Shown: positions 6,884 to 14,605 of the stretch, piece by piece
Numbering within the stretch: position 1 is the first letter of the stretch
Layout: each line of letters begins with the position of its first letter
DNA from: an uncultured Actinomycetes bacterium
Lineage (GTDB): Bacteria > Actinomycetota > Acidimicrobiia > Acidimicrobiales > Ilumatobacteraceae
NCBI GenBank assembly: GCA_937927625.1
Contig: CALBSD010000019.1
Location: 1 to 22,417 of the forward strand
Direction: 5' to 3'
DNA: 22,417 nucleotides
Notes under the pieces: generated by a model
Databases searched by the model: none
What the model was told of the DNA's origin: nothing
What the model saw: only the letters and a program-made list of their open reading frames with translations
Made by a program: the position numbers and the translations under genes

Positions 6884-7406
6884 TTTCGCATACCTTTCGA
6901 AGTCTTTCGATGGCTCGTTGGATTCTCTTCTGCGCAGTGGCCGTAGAGATATTCAACATGACTGCAACCTCCGACACAGTCGCATCATCCCAATAAGTCA
7001 AGAGAAGAATCATCTGGTCAGTAATTGAGAGTTGAGAAATATATGAGAGAAGGCTGAGGCGACTGTCGCTATTTGCAATTGGATCATTGCCGCGTGGATG
7101 AGTTAGAGATCGCAGATTGTCTTGCGTATCCCACCGCCGCAGATGTCTGAAGTCGGATCGTCTCTTGTGTTGCAACCGGTGATTTGCGACACCACAGAGC
7201 CATGCGAAACGATCACCGTCCTTAACTTTTTCGAAGAAGTACTCTCGTCGATTCCAGGCCACGAGAAAAGTTTCTTGGACAATGTCGTCCACATCGCTTA
7301 TTTGTGTGAGGACAATCGAGAGATATCGACGTAGGCGGGGTTCAGTTTGCAGAAGAACAGCCTTGAACTGGACTTGAAGATGGTCCAGTCCTTGGTCGCC
7401 GTGCAT
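6873..7406 (-). CDS. ECF RNA polymerase sigma factor (sigma-70 family)
   Basis: An extracytoplasmic-function sigma factor. Region 2 reads RLRRYLSIVLTQISDVDDIVQETFLVAWNRREYFF, then RFAWLCGVANHRLQHKRR, which matches -10 recognition helices. Region 4 reads SITDQMILLLTYWDDATVSEVAVMLNISTATAQKRIQRAIERLR, the -35-binding HTH. Three in-frame ATGs are possible: 7469, 7424 and 7406. I chose 7406 (177 residues) because GAGGA stands upstream of it and because 7469 would leave only 16 bp to the divergent gene at 7486. The longer starts remain possible. The paired anti-sigma-like gene overlaps its end. Codon use is AT-richer than in the flanking genes. Confidence 0.88.
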   Translation of the reverse strand: MHGDQGLDHLQVQFKAVLLQTEPRLRRYLSIVLTQISDVDDIVQETFLVAWNRREYFFEKVKDGDRFAWLCGVANHRLQHKRRSDFRHLRRWDTQDNLRSLTHPRGNDPIANSDSRLSLLSYISQLSITDQMILLLTYWDDATVSEVAVMLNISTATAQKRIQRAIERLRKVCENDI

Positions 7407-7485
7407 TTCTGAAGTATTCCTCATTTGAATGTCCGAATACAGCCTTTGCTGGTGATTACTTCTTGACATATCAAAGGACCAGGAA

Positions 7486-8181
7486 ATGAAAAGTCGAAAT
7501 CTGCAAAGTAAATCTGGAAACCGATTTGTACGTACTGGGATTGCCCTAGCACTACTTGTGGGTGCAGTAATTGGAATTAGATCAACTCAGAAAGCTATTG
7601 CAGCAGGTGAAGTTGCTGGGATATCGCAGTTAGAAATTCCATTGACGGATTGCAATTTTAGAGGTTTAGTTGAGAAGGAAATGCCGAGTGCTTCTTCATC
7701 AACACACGCGCCGAAGTTCGACCCTGGTAGTGCTTGGCTGGAGTCGGATGAGTCCCAATCAGAAGTGAATTCATTCTGGATGAAGATAAAGAATGCGAAA
7801 CTCGATGAGGTTGGTGCTTGGATCGATTCTGAGAAACAAGTATTTCGGGTAAACGTTGACCCATCTACTTCGGTTATGGAAAAGGTGCAGGCGATTGCTG
7901 GCGAATCTTTCTCCCGACTCAATTACTCAGTTTCAGAGCGTTGCGTTTCCATTAGTGATTTGAATGAAATGTTGAAACGAACTGAAGAGCATCTTTCGAA
8001 AATTCTAGAAACTGGATCTGCTTTCTCGATGAGCGTTTCCGAAGAGACTTCGTCTGTGAACGTGTCAATTGAAAATAAGGACATCAAAGCATTCCTTTTG
8101 GCGTTATCTGAGGTGTCCGACGCTCGAATTGTCCTTGAAATATCCCCTACCGGAAGTAACGGAGGCTTTGGGGTTGGTTGA
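7486..8181 (+). CDS. Exported hypothetical protein divergent from the ECF sigma factor
   Basis: A 231-residue protein of unrecognised family. The N-terminus is basic, then hydrophobic (about residues 18-31), with a possible signal-peptidase site after KAIAA, so export is likely. The mature part seems to hold two similar alpha/beta units. The first is AWIDSEKQVFRVNVD (from 111) followed by a helix and a strand. The second is FSMSVSEETSSVNVSIEN (from 180) followed by KAFLLALSEV and a strand. This pattern recalls the pro-domains of secreted S1 peptidases, but no protease domain follows, so it is only a resemblance. It ends in a Gly-rich tail. AGGACCAGGA provides a ribosome site. It is a natural target or partner of the divergent sigma/anti-sigma pair. 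Confidence 0.75.
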   Translation: MKSRNLQSKSGNRFVRTGIALALLVGAVIGIRSTQKAIAAGEVAGISQLEIPLTDCNFRGLVEKEMPSASSSTHAPKFDPGSAWLESDESQSEVNSFWMKIKNAKLDEVGAWIDSEKQVFRVNVDPSTSVMEKVQAIAGESFSRLNYSVSERCVSISDLNEMLKRTEEHLSKILETGSAFSMSVSEETSSVNVSIENKDIKAFLLALSEVSDARIVLEISPTGSNGGFGVG

Positions 8182-8197
8182 AGAAAGTTAGGAATAG

Positions 8198-9106
8198 TTA
8201 CGCGTTAAGAGTTTTTGCCACCATCGAGGCAGCAAGCGTGTGCGCAGTGTTTGCATCATCGAGAAGTTGATGCATCTGGAAGAAGCTATGGAACATTCCG
8301 TTGTAACGAACCACGCTTGCGGTCACGCCGTTTGCAATCAAGCGACGGCCATACTCTTCGCCTTCGTCACGCAATGGGTCAAGCTCTGCAGTGATGATGA
8401 GCGCAGGTGGTGCGCCCTTCAACAATGAATCCGGTGCGAAATGTGGTGATGCAAGCGGGTCTTTCTTGTCTGCATCAGCAGGCATGTAGTGGTTGGTGAA
8501 CCATTCCATTGCTTGTCTTGTCAATACGGGGCCAGCTGCGTTCTCCACATGTGATGGGAATGAAGCGGTCATGTCAGTTGCGGGGTAGATCAGCATTTGG
8601 AACACGATGGGCACGGGGCGTTGCTGGCTCACGATGGCTGCAAGGTTTCCACCTGCGCTGTCGCCACCCACTGCGATGCGGTCGGGGTTGATACCAAGCT
8701 CTGCTGCGTTTTCATATGCCCAACGCAACGAGCACATGGCGTCTTCGACTGCGGCGGGGTAGCGATGCTCTGGCGCCAAGCGATAGTCAACACTCAACAC
8801 TGCATGGCCCATGCGGTTTGCCAATGAACGACATACGGAATCGTGTGAGTCGAGTCCACCAATCACCCAACCGCCACCATGGTAAAACACCAACAGGCCA
8901 AGGTTCTTGTCGGCATTCGGGCGATACAAACGCGATGGAACACCACCGGCAACCACGTCGCGAATCTCGAACACTTCTTCGGTGGAAGGCAACTGACGAG
9001 AGTTGTAGTACTCACGAAATTCAGCAGCATCGGAATCCTGAATAACGGGGCCGCCAGCAGCAGCCATCATTTGAAGAATTACTTGTGCTTGTGGATGCAA
9101 AGCCAT
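8198..9106 (-). CDS. Alpha/beta hydrolase, hormone-sensitive-lipase family esterase (second copy)
   Basis: A 302-residue family IV esterase or lipase. HGGGW (76-80) forms the oxyanion hole, Ser150 in GDSAGG is the nucleophile, Asp243 in ELDPLRDEG is the acid, and His273 in NGMFHSF completes the triad. It should hydrolyse short acyl esters, but the physiological substrate is not evident. No signal peptide is seen, so it is probably cytoplasmic. A strong AGGAGG ribosome site lies four bases before the ATG. It follows its paralogue after a 12-bp gap. The two share the start MALHPQA and long identical blocks (HGGGWVIG, VDYRLAPEH, VGGDSAGGNLAA, DPLRDEGEEYGR), so they arose by tandem duplication. 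Confidence 0.93.
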   Translation of the reverse strand: MALHPQAQVILQMMAAAGGPVIQDSDAAEFREYYNSRQLPSTEEVFEIRDVVAGGVPSRLYRPNADKNLGLLVFYHGGGWVIGGLDSHDSVCRSLANRMGHAVLSVDYRLAPEHRYPAAVEDAMCSLRWAYENAAELGINPDRIAVGGDSAGGNLAAIVSQQRPVPIVFQMLIYPATDMTASFPSHVENAAGPVLTRQAMEWFTNHYMPADADKKDPLASPHFAPDSLLKGAPPALIITAELDPLRDEGEEYGRRLIANGVTASVVRYNGMFHSFFQMHQLLDDANTAHTLAASMVAKTLNA

Positions 9107-9118
9107 AAGGCCTCCTAG

Positions 9119-10036
9119 TTATTTAGTTTTTGGTGCGAGCGCGACGCGTAGCGCTGACGACACATGCGAGATGGCGTGCTTGCCGTCGTCGAGCCAGGGC
9201 GACATTGAGAAGAAGCCGTGGATCATGCCGAAGTAACGAACGATGCTTGTGTGAACACCGGCCGCAATGAGTGCGCGACCATATTCTTCGCCTTCATCAC
9301 GCAACGGGTCGTGCTCTGCGGTAATCACAATTGCTGGTGGGCATGTCGCTAACACAGTTGAGTCTGCGCACAAAGGAGACACGCGTGGATCGTTCGCAGA
9401 GGTTTTGCCATCTAAGTAGAGATTGATAAACGCATCCATATCGACGGCGCGTAGACGAGGTCCATCGGCATTCTCAATGTAGGACTGGCTACTCATGCGA
9501 CAGTCAGTCACGGGATATACGAGAGCTTGAAAGACAAGTGGCACGGGTTGCAATTGTGCAACAACAGCGGCGAGGTTGCCGCCTGCACTGTCGCCACCCA
9601 CGGCCATACGTGATGCATCAATGCCGAGGGCTTCTGCATTTGCGGCGGCCCAAGCGGTTGCCTTTAATGAATCTTCCAAACCAGCGGGGAACGGGTGCTC
9701 CGGAGCCAATCGATAATCAACTGCCAACACCGCACAACCACTTTGGTTTGCAAGTGAACGGCACACTCCGTCATGTGAGCTGAGACTTCCGATGACCCAA
9801 CCACCGCCGTGAAAGAAGACAAGTAAGCCAAGATTCTTTTCTGCACTAGGTCGGTACAACCGGACAGGCACACCATTTGCATCAATGTCGCGAATCTCGT
9901 GAATCAACTCGTTGGATACGAACTCAGTTGCGGCCGCAGCATGTCGAGCTTCGATGGGATCGGAATCGGCAAAGCCTTTGACTCCTCGAGAGACAAGAAG
10001 GTCAACGATGCGTGCTGCTTGTGGATGCAGAGCCAT
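9119..10036 (-). CDS. Alpha/beta hydrolase, hormone-sensitive-lipase family esterase (first copy)
   Basis: A 305-residue paralogue of the next gene downstream. HGGGW is at 76-80, Ser150 lies in GDSAGG, Asp243 in EHDPLRDEG and His273 in GMIHGFF, so the triad is intact and in the same register as in its neighbour. The two proteins differ most at residues 15-45 and around the cap (about 180-230), which shapes substrate choice in this family. Different ester substrates are therefore likely (inference). The start is three bases after the stop of the FrhB-like gene, so all three are probably on one transcript, possibly reaching back to the amt/PII genes. Confidence 0.93.
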   Translation of the reverse strand: MALHPQAARIVDLLVSRGVKGFADSDPIEARHAAAATEFVSNELIHEIRDIDANGVPVRLYRPSAEKNLGLLVFFHGGGWVIGSLSSHDGVCRSLANQSGCAVLAVDYRLAPEHPFPAGLEDSLKATAWAAANAEALGIDASRMAVGGDSAGGNLAAVVAQLQPVPLVFQALVYPVTDCRMSSQSYIENADGPRLRAVDMDAFINLYLDGKTSANDPRVSPLCADSTVLATCPPAIVITAEHDPLRDEGEEYGRALIAAGVHTSIVRYFGMIHGFFSMSPWLDDGKHAISHVSSALRVALAPKTK

Positions 10037-10039
10037 GAC

Positions 10040-11281
10040 TTACTCCGCAGGCTTTGCTTCGGCGGCAGGCGCTGCAGCTTCGGCAGGTGCCTCTGCTGGT
10101 GCGGCGTCTGCAGCAGGTGCTGCCTTCTTCTTGACGGCAGGAGTACCTACTTTGACAGTGGTCTCTGCCCAATCTGGCCAGCGACGACGGCTCACGATGG
10201 AGAGTGTGCGCAACAACTTCATTGCGACTTCGTCTTCTTGCGCAGGCTTCGACTCGATGACACCTTCGGCAATCATGCGGTTGATGACTTCAACACCAAC
10301 TTTGGTGCGCACGATGGTGAGAGTCCAGTCGTTGTCCTTGCCGATACCGCCGGTGGAGATGTCTGCGTGTTCTGCAGCGAAGTCAGGGCAGTTCTTGCAG
10401 CCTTCGCGAGTCCACTGATGGCATTCCTTCAAATCGATTTCATGGAACGAACCATCGTTCATCCAAATCTGGAAGGCGCCCTTGATGTTCATCTTCACCA
10501 TGTCTTGCTTCTTCAAGCCGTACTTGGCTTCAAACAATTCAGGGAAGATCGCGTCGTCGAATGTTTTACTGCACAACAAACCAATGTTGAACTGGAATGG
10601 CTTTGACACTTTGCCGGCCTTGCGATCCCACATCACTGGTGGTGAAGACACCTGGCAACCCATGCCAACGAGTGCGAGCTTCGTGAGGCCCTTCTCTTTT
10701 GCTTCTGGAAGTGCAAGTGGGTTTGCGCAATAGGTGTAACGCGATCCTGCAGTTGCAAGTACTTCTTCCTTCGTTTGTACGAGGACTGGCTTTGCCTTCC
10801 ACTTGTCGTTGTCTTCAACGCCACTGACGAGTGCGCCTTCGATGTAGTTGTTGTCCATTAACCAAGAAAGCATCGCGGTGACAAAGCCACCGTCTTGACC
10901 CTTCTCTAATTGAGTCTTGTCAGATGCTCGTGTGAGGAGAAGTTGTTCCCAGATGCCAGCCATCTCATCGTCTTGACGATCGCGGCCGAAGAGATGGTTG
11001 TTGGCAGAAGATTCCCATGTGCGGAAGCGTGGGCAGGCACGTGTGCAGGTGGTGCAGCCCTTCTCGCCATGGAGGCAGTTGTCGAGGCCGAGTTCTTCTT
11101 CAATGTGGAACGGCTTGTACTTGCCTTCCTCATGCTCGTATCCGATGACGTCATGAGGACATGTGACGACACATCCGGCGCAACCGGTACACAGGCCGGT
11201 GTTGATGACCTCTTCGTAGAGCTCTTTCCATTGCGCTGTCCAGCGCTCGGCCTTGGCAGGTGCATCGGGTGTCATGGTCAT
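10040..11281 (-). CDS. Coenzyme F420 hydrogenase/dehydrogenase beta-subunit-like iron-sulfur flavoprotein
   Basis: A 413-residue member of the FrhB family. The N-terminus carries a ferredoxin-like pair of cluster motifs: Cys31, 34, 37 and 41 (CTGCAGC), then Cys69, 76, 79 and 83 (CTTC-T-RAC). The central and C-terminal FrhB part shows GQDGGFVTAML, AGSRYTYC, VGMGCQV, GLLCSK and the closing motif C-KNC-DF with ADIS-GGIG. Family members bind FAD and 4Fe-4S clusters and move electrons between F420 or ferredoxin and a partner enzyme. The partner is not identifiable here. A disordered tail of about 40 residues, rich in Ala, Pro and Glu, is unusual for the family. It starts 16 bp after the PII stop, in the same direction. 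ATG 11275 is an alternative start. Confidence 0.88.
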   Translation of the reverse strand: MTMTPDAPAKAERWTAQWKELYEEVINTGLCTGCAGCVVTCPHDVIGYEHEEGKYKPFHIEEELGLDNCLHGEKGCTTCTRACPRFRTWESSANNHLFGRDRQDDEMAGIWEQLLLTRASDKTQLEKGQDGGFVTAMLSWLMDNNYIEGALVSGVEDNDKWKAKPVLVQTKEEVLATAGSRYTYCANPLALPEAKEKGLTKLALVGMGCQVSSPPVMWDRKAGKVSKPFQFNIGLLCSKTFDDAIFPELFEAKYGLKKQDMVKMNIKGAFQIWMNDGSFHEIDLKECHQWTREGCKNCPDFAAEHADISTGGIGKDNDWTLTIVRTKVGVEVINRMIAEGVIESKPAQEDEVAMKLLRTLSIVSRRRWPDWAETTVKVGTPAVKKKAAPAADAAPAEAPAEAAAPAAEAKPAE

Positions 11282-11297
11282 TCCATGACATTAGGGG

Positions 11298-11636
11298 CTA
11301 GACGGCGTCTGCTCCATGTTCGCCCGTGCGGATGCGGATGATCTGCTCAACAGAGGTAACCCACACCTTGCCATCACCGATTTTGCCCGTATTTGCGGCT
11401 TTCACGATGATGTCGATGACTTCGTCCACGTTGCTGTCTTCAACAACGAGTTCCATCTTCGACTTGGGGACGAAATCGATCTGGTATTCCGAGCCGCGGT
11501 AGGTCTCGGTGTGGCCACCTTGGCGACCAAAGCCTCGTACCTCTGACACGGTCATGCCCTGCACGCCCGCAGCCTTCAAAGCTTCTTTGACATCGTCCAC
11601 TTTGAACGGCTTGATGATTGCTGTAACGAGCTTCAT
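11298..11636 (-). CDS. glnK: PII nitrogen regulatory protein, first copy
   Basis: A 112-residue PII signal protein. PII trimers bind ATP/ADP and 2-oxoglutarate and block the Amt channel when nitrogen is plentiful. The T-loop YRGSEY places Tyr51 as the residue that is uridylylated or, in actinobacteria, adenylylated by GlnD. The C-terminal signature GKIGDGKVWV, followed by IRIRTGE, is intact. It lies 33 bp behind the amt stop, so the pair forms an amt-glnK operon. No clear ribosome site precedes the ATG. It differs from the second PII (14606) mainly in the B-loop to C-terminal region (VTSVEQII against SMPIGNLI), which hints at different partner channels. Confidence 0.96.
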   Translation of the reverse strand: MKLVTAIIKPFKVDDVKEALKAAGVQGMTVSEVRGFGRQGGHTETYRGSEYQIDFVPKSKMELVVEDSNVDEVIDIIVKAANTGKIGDGKVWVTSVEQIIRIRTGEHGADAV

Positions 11637-11669
11637 AGTTTCATTCTGCCTTATATAGAGAAGTAGTGG

Positions 11670-12920
11670 TCACTGGTATGCCGACTCGGCGTGTTGGCTC
11701 TGGTCGAGACCGACAAGTTCTTGTTCTGTTGTGACGCGTAAACCGATGGTGCGGTCAAGAATCTTTGCCATCACCCAAGTAACGCTGAACGAGAACACGA
11801 TGGTGGCGCCCAGTGCAACAAGTTGGTCAATAAGGAGAGAAGTACCGCCGCCGTAGAACACTCCATCGAAACCGAGCGCATTTACCTTGATGTCGGAAAA
11901 GAAGCCCAACAAGATTGCACCGAGGATGCCGCCGACAAGGTGTACTGCAATCACGTCAAGACTGTCGTCGAATCCGAACTTGGCCTTTAGCGCAAGTGCG
12001 AGGTAACACACGGCACCAGCAATGAGTCCGATGTAAATCGGTGACATGCCGCCGACGTAACCAGCACATGGAGTGATGGCAACGAGACCTGCAACGGCAC
12101 CAGATGCCGCACCGAGAGTTGTTGCGTGTCCTGCTTTGAGTTTTTCAACAAGCAGCCAACTGCACATTGCAGCTGCTGCAGCGAGGTGAGTGTTCACGAC
12201 TGCTTGTGCAGCAAGACCGTTTGCAGCGAGTGCGGAACCGGCATTGAAACCAAACCAACCGAACCACAAGATGCCTGTACCAAGAATGGTGAACGGCAAG
12301 TTGTGTGGAGGCATCGCTTCGCGTGGCCAGCCTTTACGGTTGCCCATCACCAACACAATGGCGAGTGCTGCAACGCCAGCATTCACGTGAATAACGGCGC
12401 CGCCTGCGAAGTCGAGTGCTCCGCGCTTGAACAACCAACCGTTCGGGCTGAACACCCAGTGCGCAACAGTGGGGTAGACGATGACGGCCCACACGCCGAT
12501 GAGAATCGCGTACGCCGAGAACTTCAAGCGATCTGCTGTTGCGCCGGTGATGAGTGCAGGCGTGATGACGGCGAACATCATCTGGAATGCGAAGAACGCG
12601 AGAACTGGAATTGCCAATGCAAAGTCGCCGGTGTAGCCAGGCACATGCGCGATGTTTGTGAGGTTCTTCATCATTGCGAAATCGAAGTTGCCGAAGTACT
12701 TACCTTCTCCACCAAATGCGAGACTGAATCCAACGGTGGCCCACAAGATGCTGATGATGCCCATTGCGAAGACGTTTTGCATCAACATGCCAAGCACATT
12801 CTTTGCGCGCACCATGCCGCCATAGAAGAAGGCAAGACCTGGTGTCATAAAGGCAACTAACGCAATGGAAACAAGTACCCAAGCGGTTGCTCCTGTGTCG
12901 ATGTCTGCTGCGAAAAGCAT
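11670..12920 (-). CDS. amt: Ammonium transporter (Amt), first copy
   Basis: A 416-residue Amt channel with about eleven transmembrane helices that conducts ammonium across the cytoplasmic membrane. The ATG at 12920 is chosen because AAGGAGAT stands six bases upstream. The longer frame to 13004 runs back into the regulatory gap. Family landmarks: FFYGGMVRAKN (31-41), the pore histidines His154 (AHWVFSPNGW) and His327 (AVHLVGG), ATADRLKF, and the GWFGFNAGSAL block. The cytoplasmic tail LRVTTEQELVGLD with a final Ala-Tyr is the PII contact region. The cognate PII gene follows 33 bp downstream. The upstream 182-bp gap is shared with the second amt gene. Confidence 0.96.
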   Translation of the reverse strand: MLFAADIDTGATAWVLVSIALVAFMTPGLAFFYGGMVRAKNVLGMLMQNVFAMGIISILWATVGFSLAFGGEGKYFGNFDFAMMKNLTNIAHVPGYTGDFALAIPVLAFFAFQMMFAVITPALITGATADRLKFSAYAILIGVWAVIVYPTVAHWVFSPNGWLFKRGALDFAGGAVIHVNAGVAALAIVLVMGNRKGWPREAMPPHNLPFTILGTGILWFGWFGFNAGSALAANGLAAQAVVNTHLAAAAAMCSWLLVEKLKAGHATTLGAASGAVAGLVAITPCAGYVGGMSPIYIGLIAGAVCYLALALKAKFGFDDSLDVIAVHLVGGILGAILLGFFSDIKVNALGFDGVFYGGGTSLLIDQLVALGATIVFSFSVTWVMAKILDRTIGLRVTTEQELVGLDQSQHAESAYQ

Positions 12921-13102
12921 TGAAATCTCCTTCATGACGAATGAACAAACACGAGAGTAGAAACGGACTGTTTCCAAATTGTTTCGTCCGTGTGAGCACA
13001 GCACAAATTAGATACAGCGTGTTAACAAAAGGGAATCTGTCGAGAAATTTGAGTCTCGTACCTTGTGCATTACCTACCCACCACCTAACAAGGAGGAAGC
13101 GA
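12921..13102. promoter_or_regulatory. Divergent control region between the two amt genes
   Basis: This 182-bp gap must hold promoters for both amt-PII operons. A strong ribosome site serves each side: AAGGAGAT for the minus-strand gene and AGGAGG at 13091-13096 for the plus-strand gene. Near 12960-12990 GTTTC occurs twice with a six-base spacer (12970-12974 and 12981-12985), inside an outer inverted pair CGGAC (12964-12968) and GTCCG (12986-12990). On the minus strand this reads GAAAC-n6-GAAAC, reminiscent of the GAAAC half of GlnR-type nitrogen boxes, but the GTnAC half is missing. No certain -10/-35 pair was found. Confidence 0.5.
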
Positions 13103-14578
13103 ATGCAAGCCCTCACCCTGAGGACACGATTAGCCGACAAGGACCGTCAAAAGTTCTTCTTGGCTTTCCTGGGCGGAAAGCTCATCGGTATCGCCGGTGC
13201 AGTCGCAGCCATCATTACTCTCGGACCTTGGTTCACTGGACAAGTTGCTCACGCGCTTGCGCCAGGTGCAGATGACCTCCAAACGCAGATCACTGGAACC
13301 ATCAATGGTTTGAACACCGCATGGACGCTGATCGCAGCGTTCCTTGTGTTCTTCATGCAAGCCGGTTTCATGATGTTGGAAGCTGGCTTCTCACGCACAC
13401 GTGAAGTTGTCAACGTTCTGATGGAGTGCATCGTCGACACGTGCTTGTGCGCGTTGCTCTTCTGGGCATTCGGATTCGCATTCATGTTTGGTGTTGGCAA
13501 TGGCTTTATCGGCCATTCCTTCTTCTTCTTGCACGGTGCAACCGCCACGTACACATTTGGTGGTTCATTCGACACCGGCGTCGCATTCATGGCGTTCTTC
13601 TTGTTCCAATACGCATTCGCAGATACCTGCTCCACCATCACCTCCGGTGCAATGGTGGGACGCACCGGTTTCTGGGGCGACATCTGGTACTCCATCGGCG
13701 TTTCCGGTTTCATCTACCCAATCATCGGTCACTGGATCTGGGGCCCAGGCGGCTTCTTGCAGACAGCACACAATGGCGTGTGGTTGCGTGACTTCGCTGG
13801 TTCAACAGTGGTGCACACCGTTGGTGGCATCATCGCCCTCTGCGGCGCAATCGTCCTCGGACCACGCCTTGGTCGCAAGTTCAAGCGCGATGGTGGCGGT
13901 CTTCCCGCTGGCCACGACTTGACCATTGCTGCAATTGGTGGCGTCATCCTCTGGTTCGGTTGGTACGGATTCAACCCCGGTTCAACACTCTCAGCAATCG
14001 ACGCAGCAGGCATCGGTCGCGTTGCAACAAACACCACGCTTGCAGCAGCAGCTGGCGGCATGGTTGCAATGTTCCTTGTCTATCCACGTTCGAAGAAGTG
14101 GGACGTTGGTATCACCATTAACGGTTTCCTTGGTGCACTCGTTGCAATTACCGCACCGTGTTACTGGGTGAGCCCAACAGGCGCCATCATCATTGGTGCA
14201 CTTGCTGCTCCAGTGGTTGTATACGGCATTGACCTCATCGAATGGTTTCGCATTGACGATCCAATTGGTGCAGTCGCCGTTCACGGTTTCTGCGGCATCT
14301 TCGGTACCTGGTGCGTCGGTTTGTTCGCCACTGGTGAATACGCAGACTTCAAGGGCCTTTTCTACGGCGGCGGCACAAAGCAGCTGTGGGCTCAAGTGTG
14401 GGGTAACGGCCTCGTTGTTATCGTCACAGTTGTTGTCTCATTCATTCTCTTCACTGTTGTGAAGGCAACCGGAACGCTCCGTGTGTCTGAAGACGGCGAA
14501 CGTGAAGGTATCGACATCCACGAGCATGGTTCGCCTGCTTACCACCCAGAGTCGGCCTTCATGGGCCGTGGCCTCTAA
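13103..14578 (+). CDS. amt: Ammonium transporter (Amt), second copy with N-terminal extension
   Basis: A 491-residue Amt protein, longer than its neighbour. The ATG at 13103 is chosen for the AGGAGG seven bases upstream; the open frame continues to 12941 without a ribosome site. The first 70 residues form an extra basic, then hydrophobic segment (GGKLIGIAGAVAAIITLGPW, about 24-43), perhaps a signal anchor or additional helix. The channel proper follows: MQAGFMMLEAGFSR, TCSTITSGAMVGRT, pore His210 (GHWIWGPGG) and His394 (AVHGFCGIFGTW), and the WYGFNPGS block. The tail LRVSEDGEREGIDIHEHG ending in Ala-Tyr is the PII-binding region. A PII gene follows after 27 bp. Confidence 0.95.
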   Translation: MQALTLRTRLADKDRQKFFLAFLGGKLIGIAGAVAAIITLGPWFTGQVAHALAPGADDLQTQITGTINGLNTAWTLIAAFLVFFMQAGFMMLEAGFSRTREVVNVLMECIVDTCLCALLFWAFGFAFMFGVGNGFIGHSFFFLHGATATYTFGGSFDTGVAFMAFFLFQYAFADTCSTITSGAMVGRTGFWGDIWYSIGVSGFIYPIIGHWIWGPGGFLQTAHNGVWLRDFAGSTVVHTVGGIIALCGAIVLGPRLGRKFKRDGGGLPAGHDLTIAAIGGVILWFGWYGFNPGSTLSAIDAAGIGRVATNTTLAAAAGGMVAMFLVYPRSKKWDVGITINGFLGALVAITAPCYWVSPTGAIIIGALAAPVVVYGIDLIEWFRIDDPIGAVAVHGFCGIFGTWCVGLFATGEYADFKGLFYGGGTKQLWAQVWGNGLVVIVTVVVSFILFTVVKATGTLRVSEDGEREGIDIHEHGSPAYHPESAFMGRGL

Positions 14579-14605
14579 GAGAAACTCACGGAAAGGATCA
14601 ACACA

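Noticed and set aside
9899..10606. Plus-strand 235-codon open frame over the esterase and FrhB-like genes
   Set aside because: It crosses two well-supported minus-strand genes and their junction and has no family features.
12126..12860. Plus-strand 244-codon open frame antisense to the first amt gene
   Set aside because: It is rich in Cys and His and has no ribosome site or recognisable domain. The opposite strand encodes a clear Amt protein, so this is a shadow frame.
13021..13030. GTTAACAAAA before the second amt as a regulatory site, because it also occurs at 981-990
   Set aside because: The copy at 981-990 is just before the etfA terminator, where no regulation is expected. The match is short and AT-rich and is likely chance.
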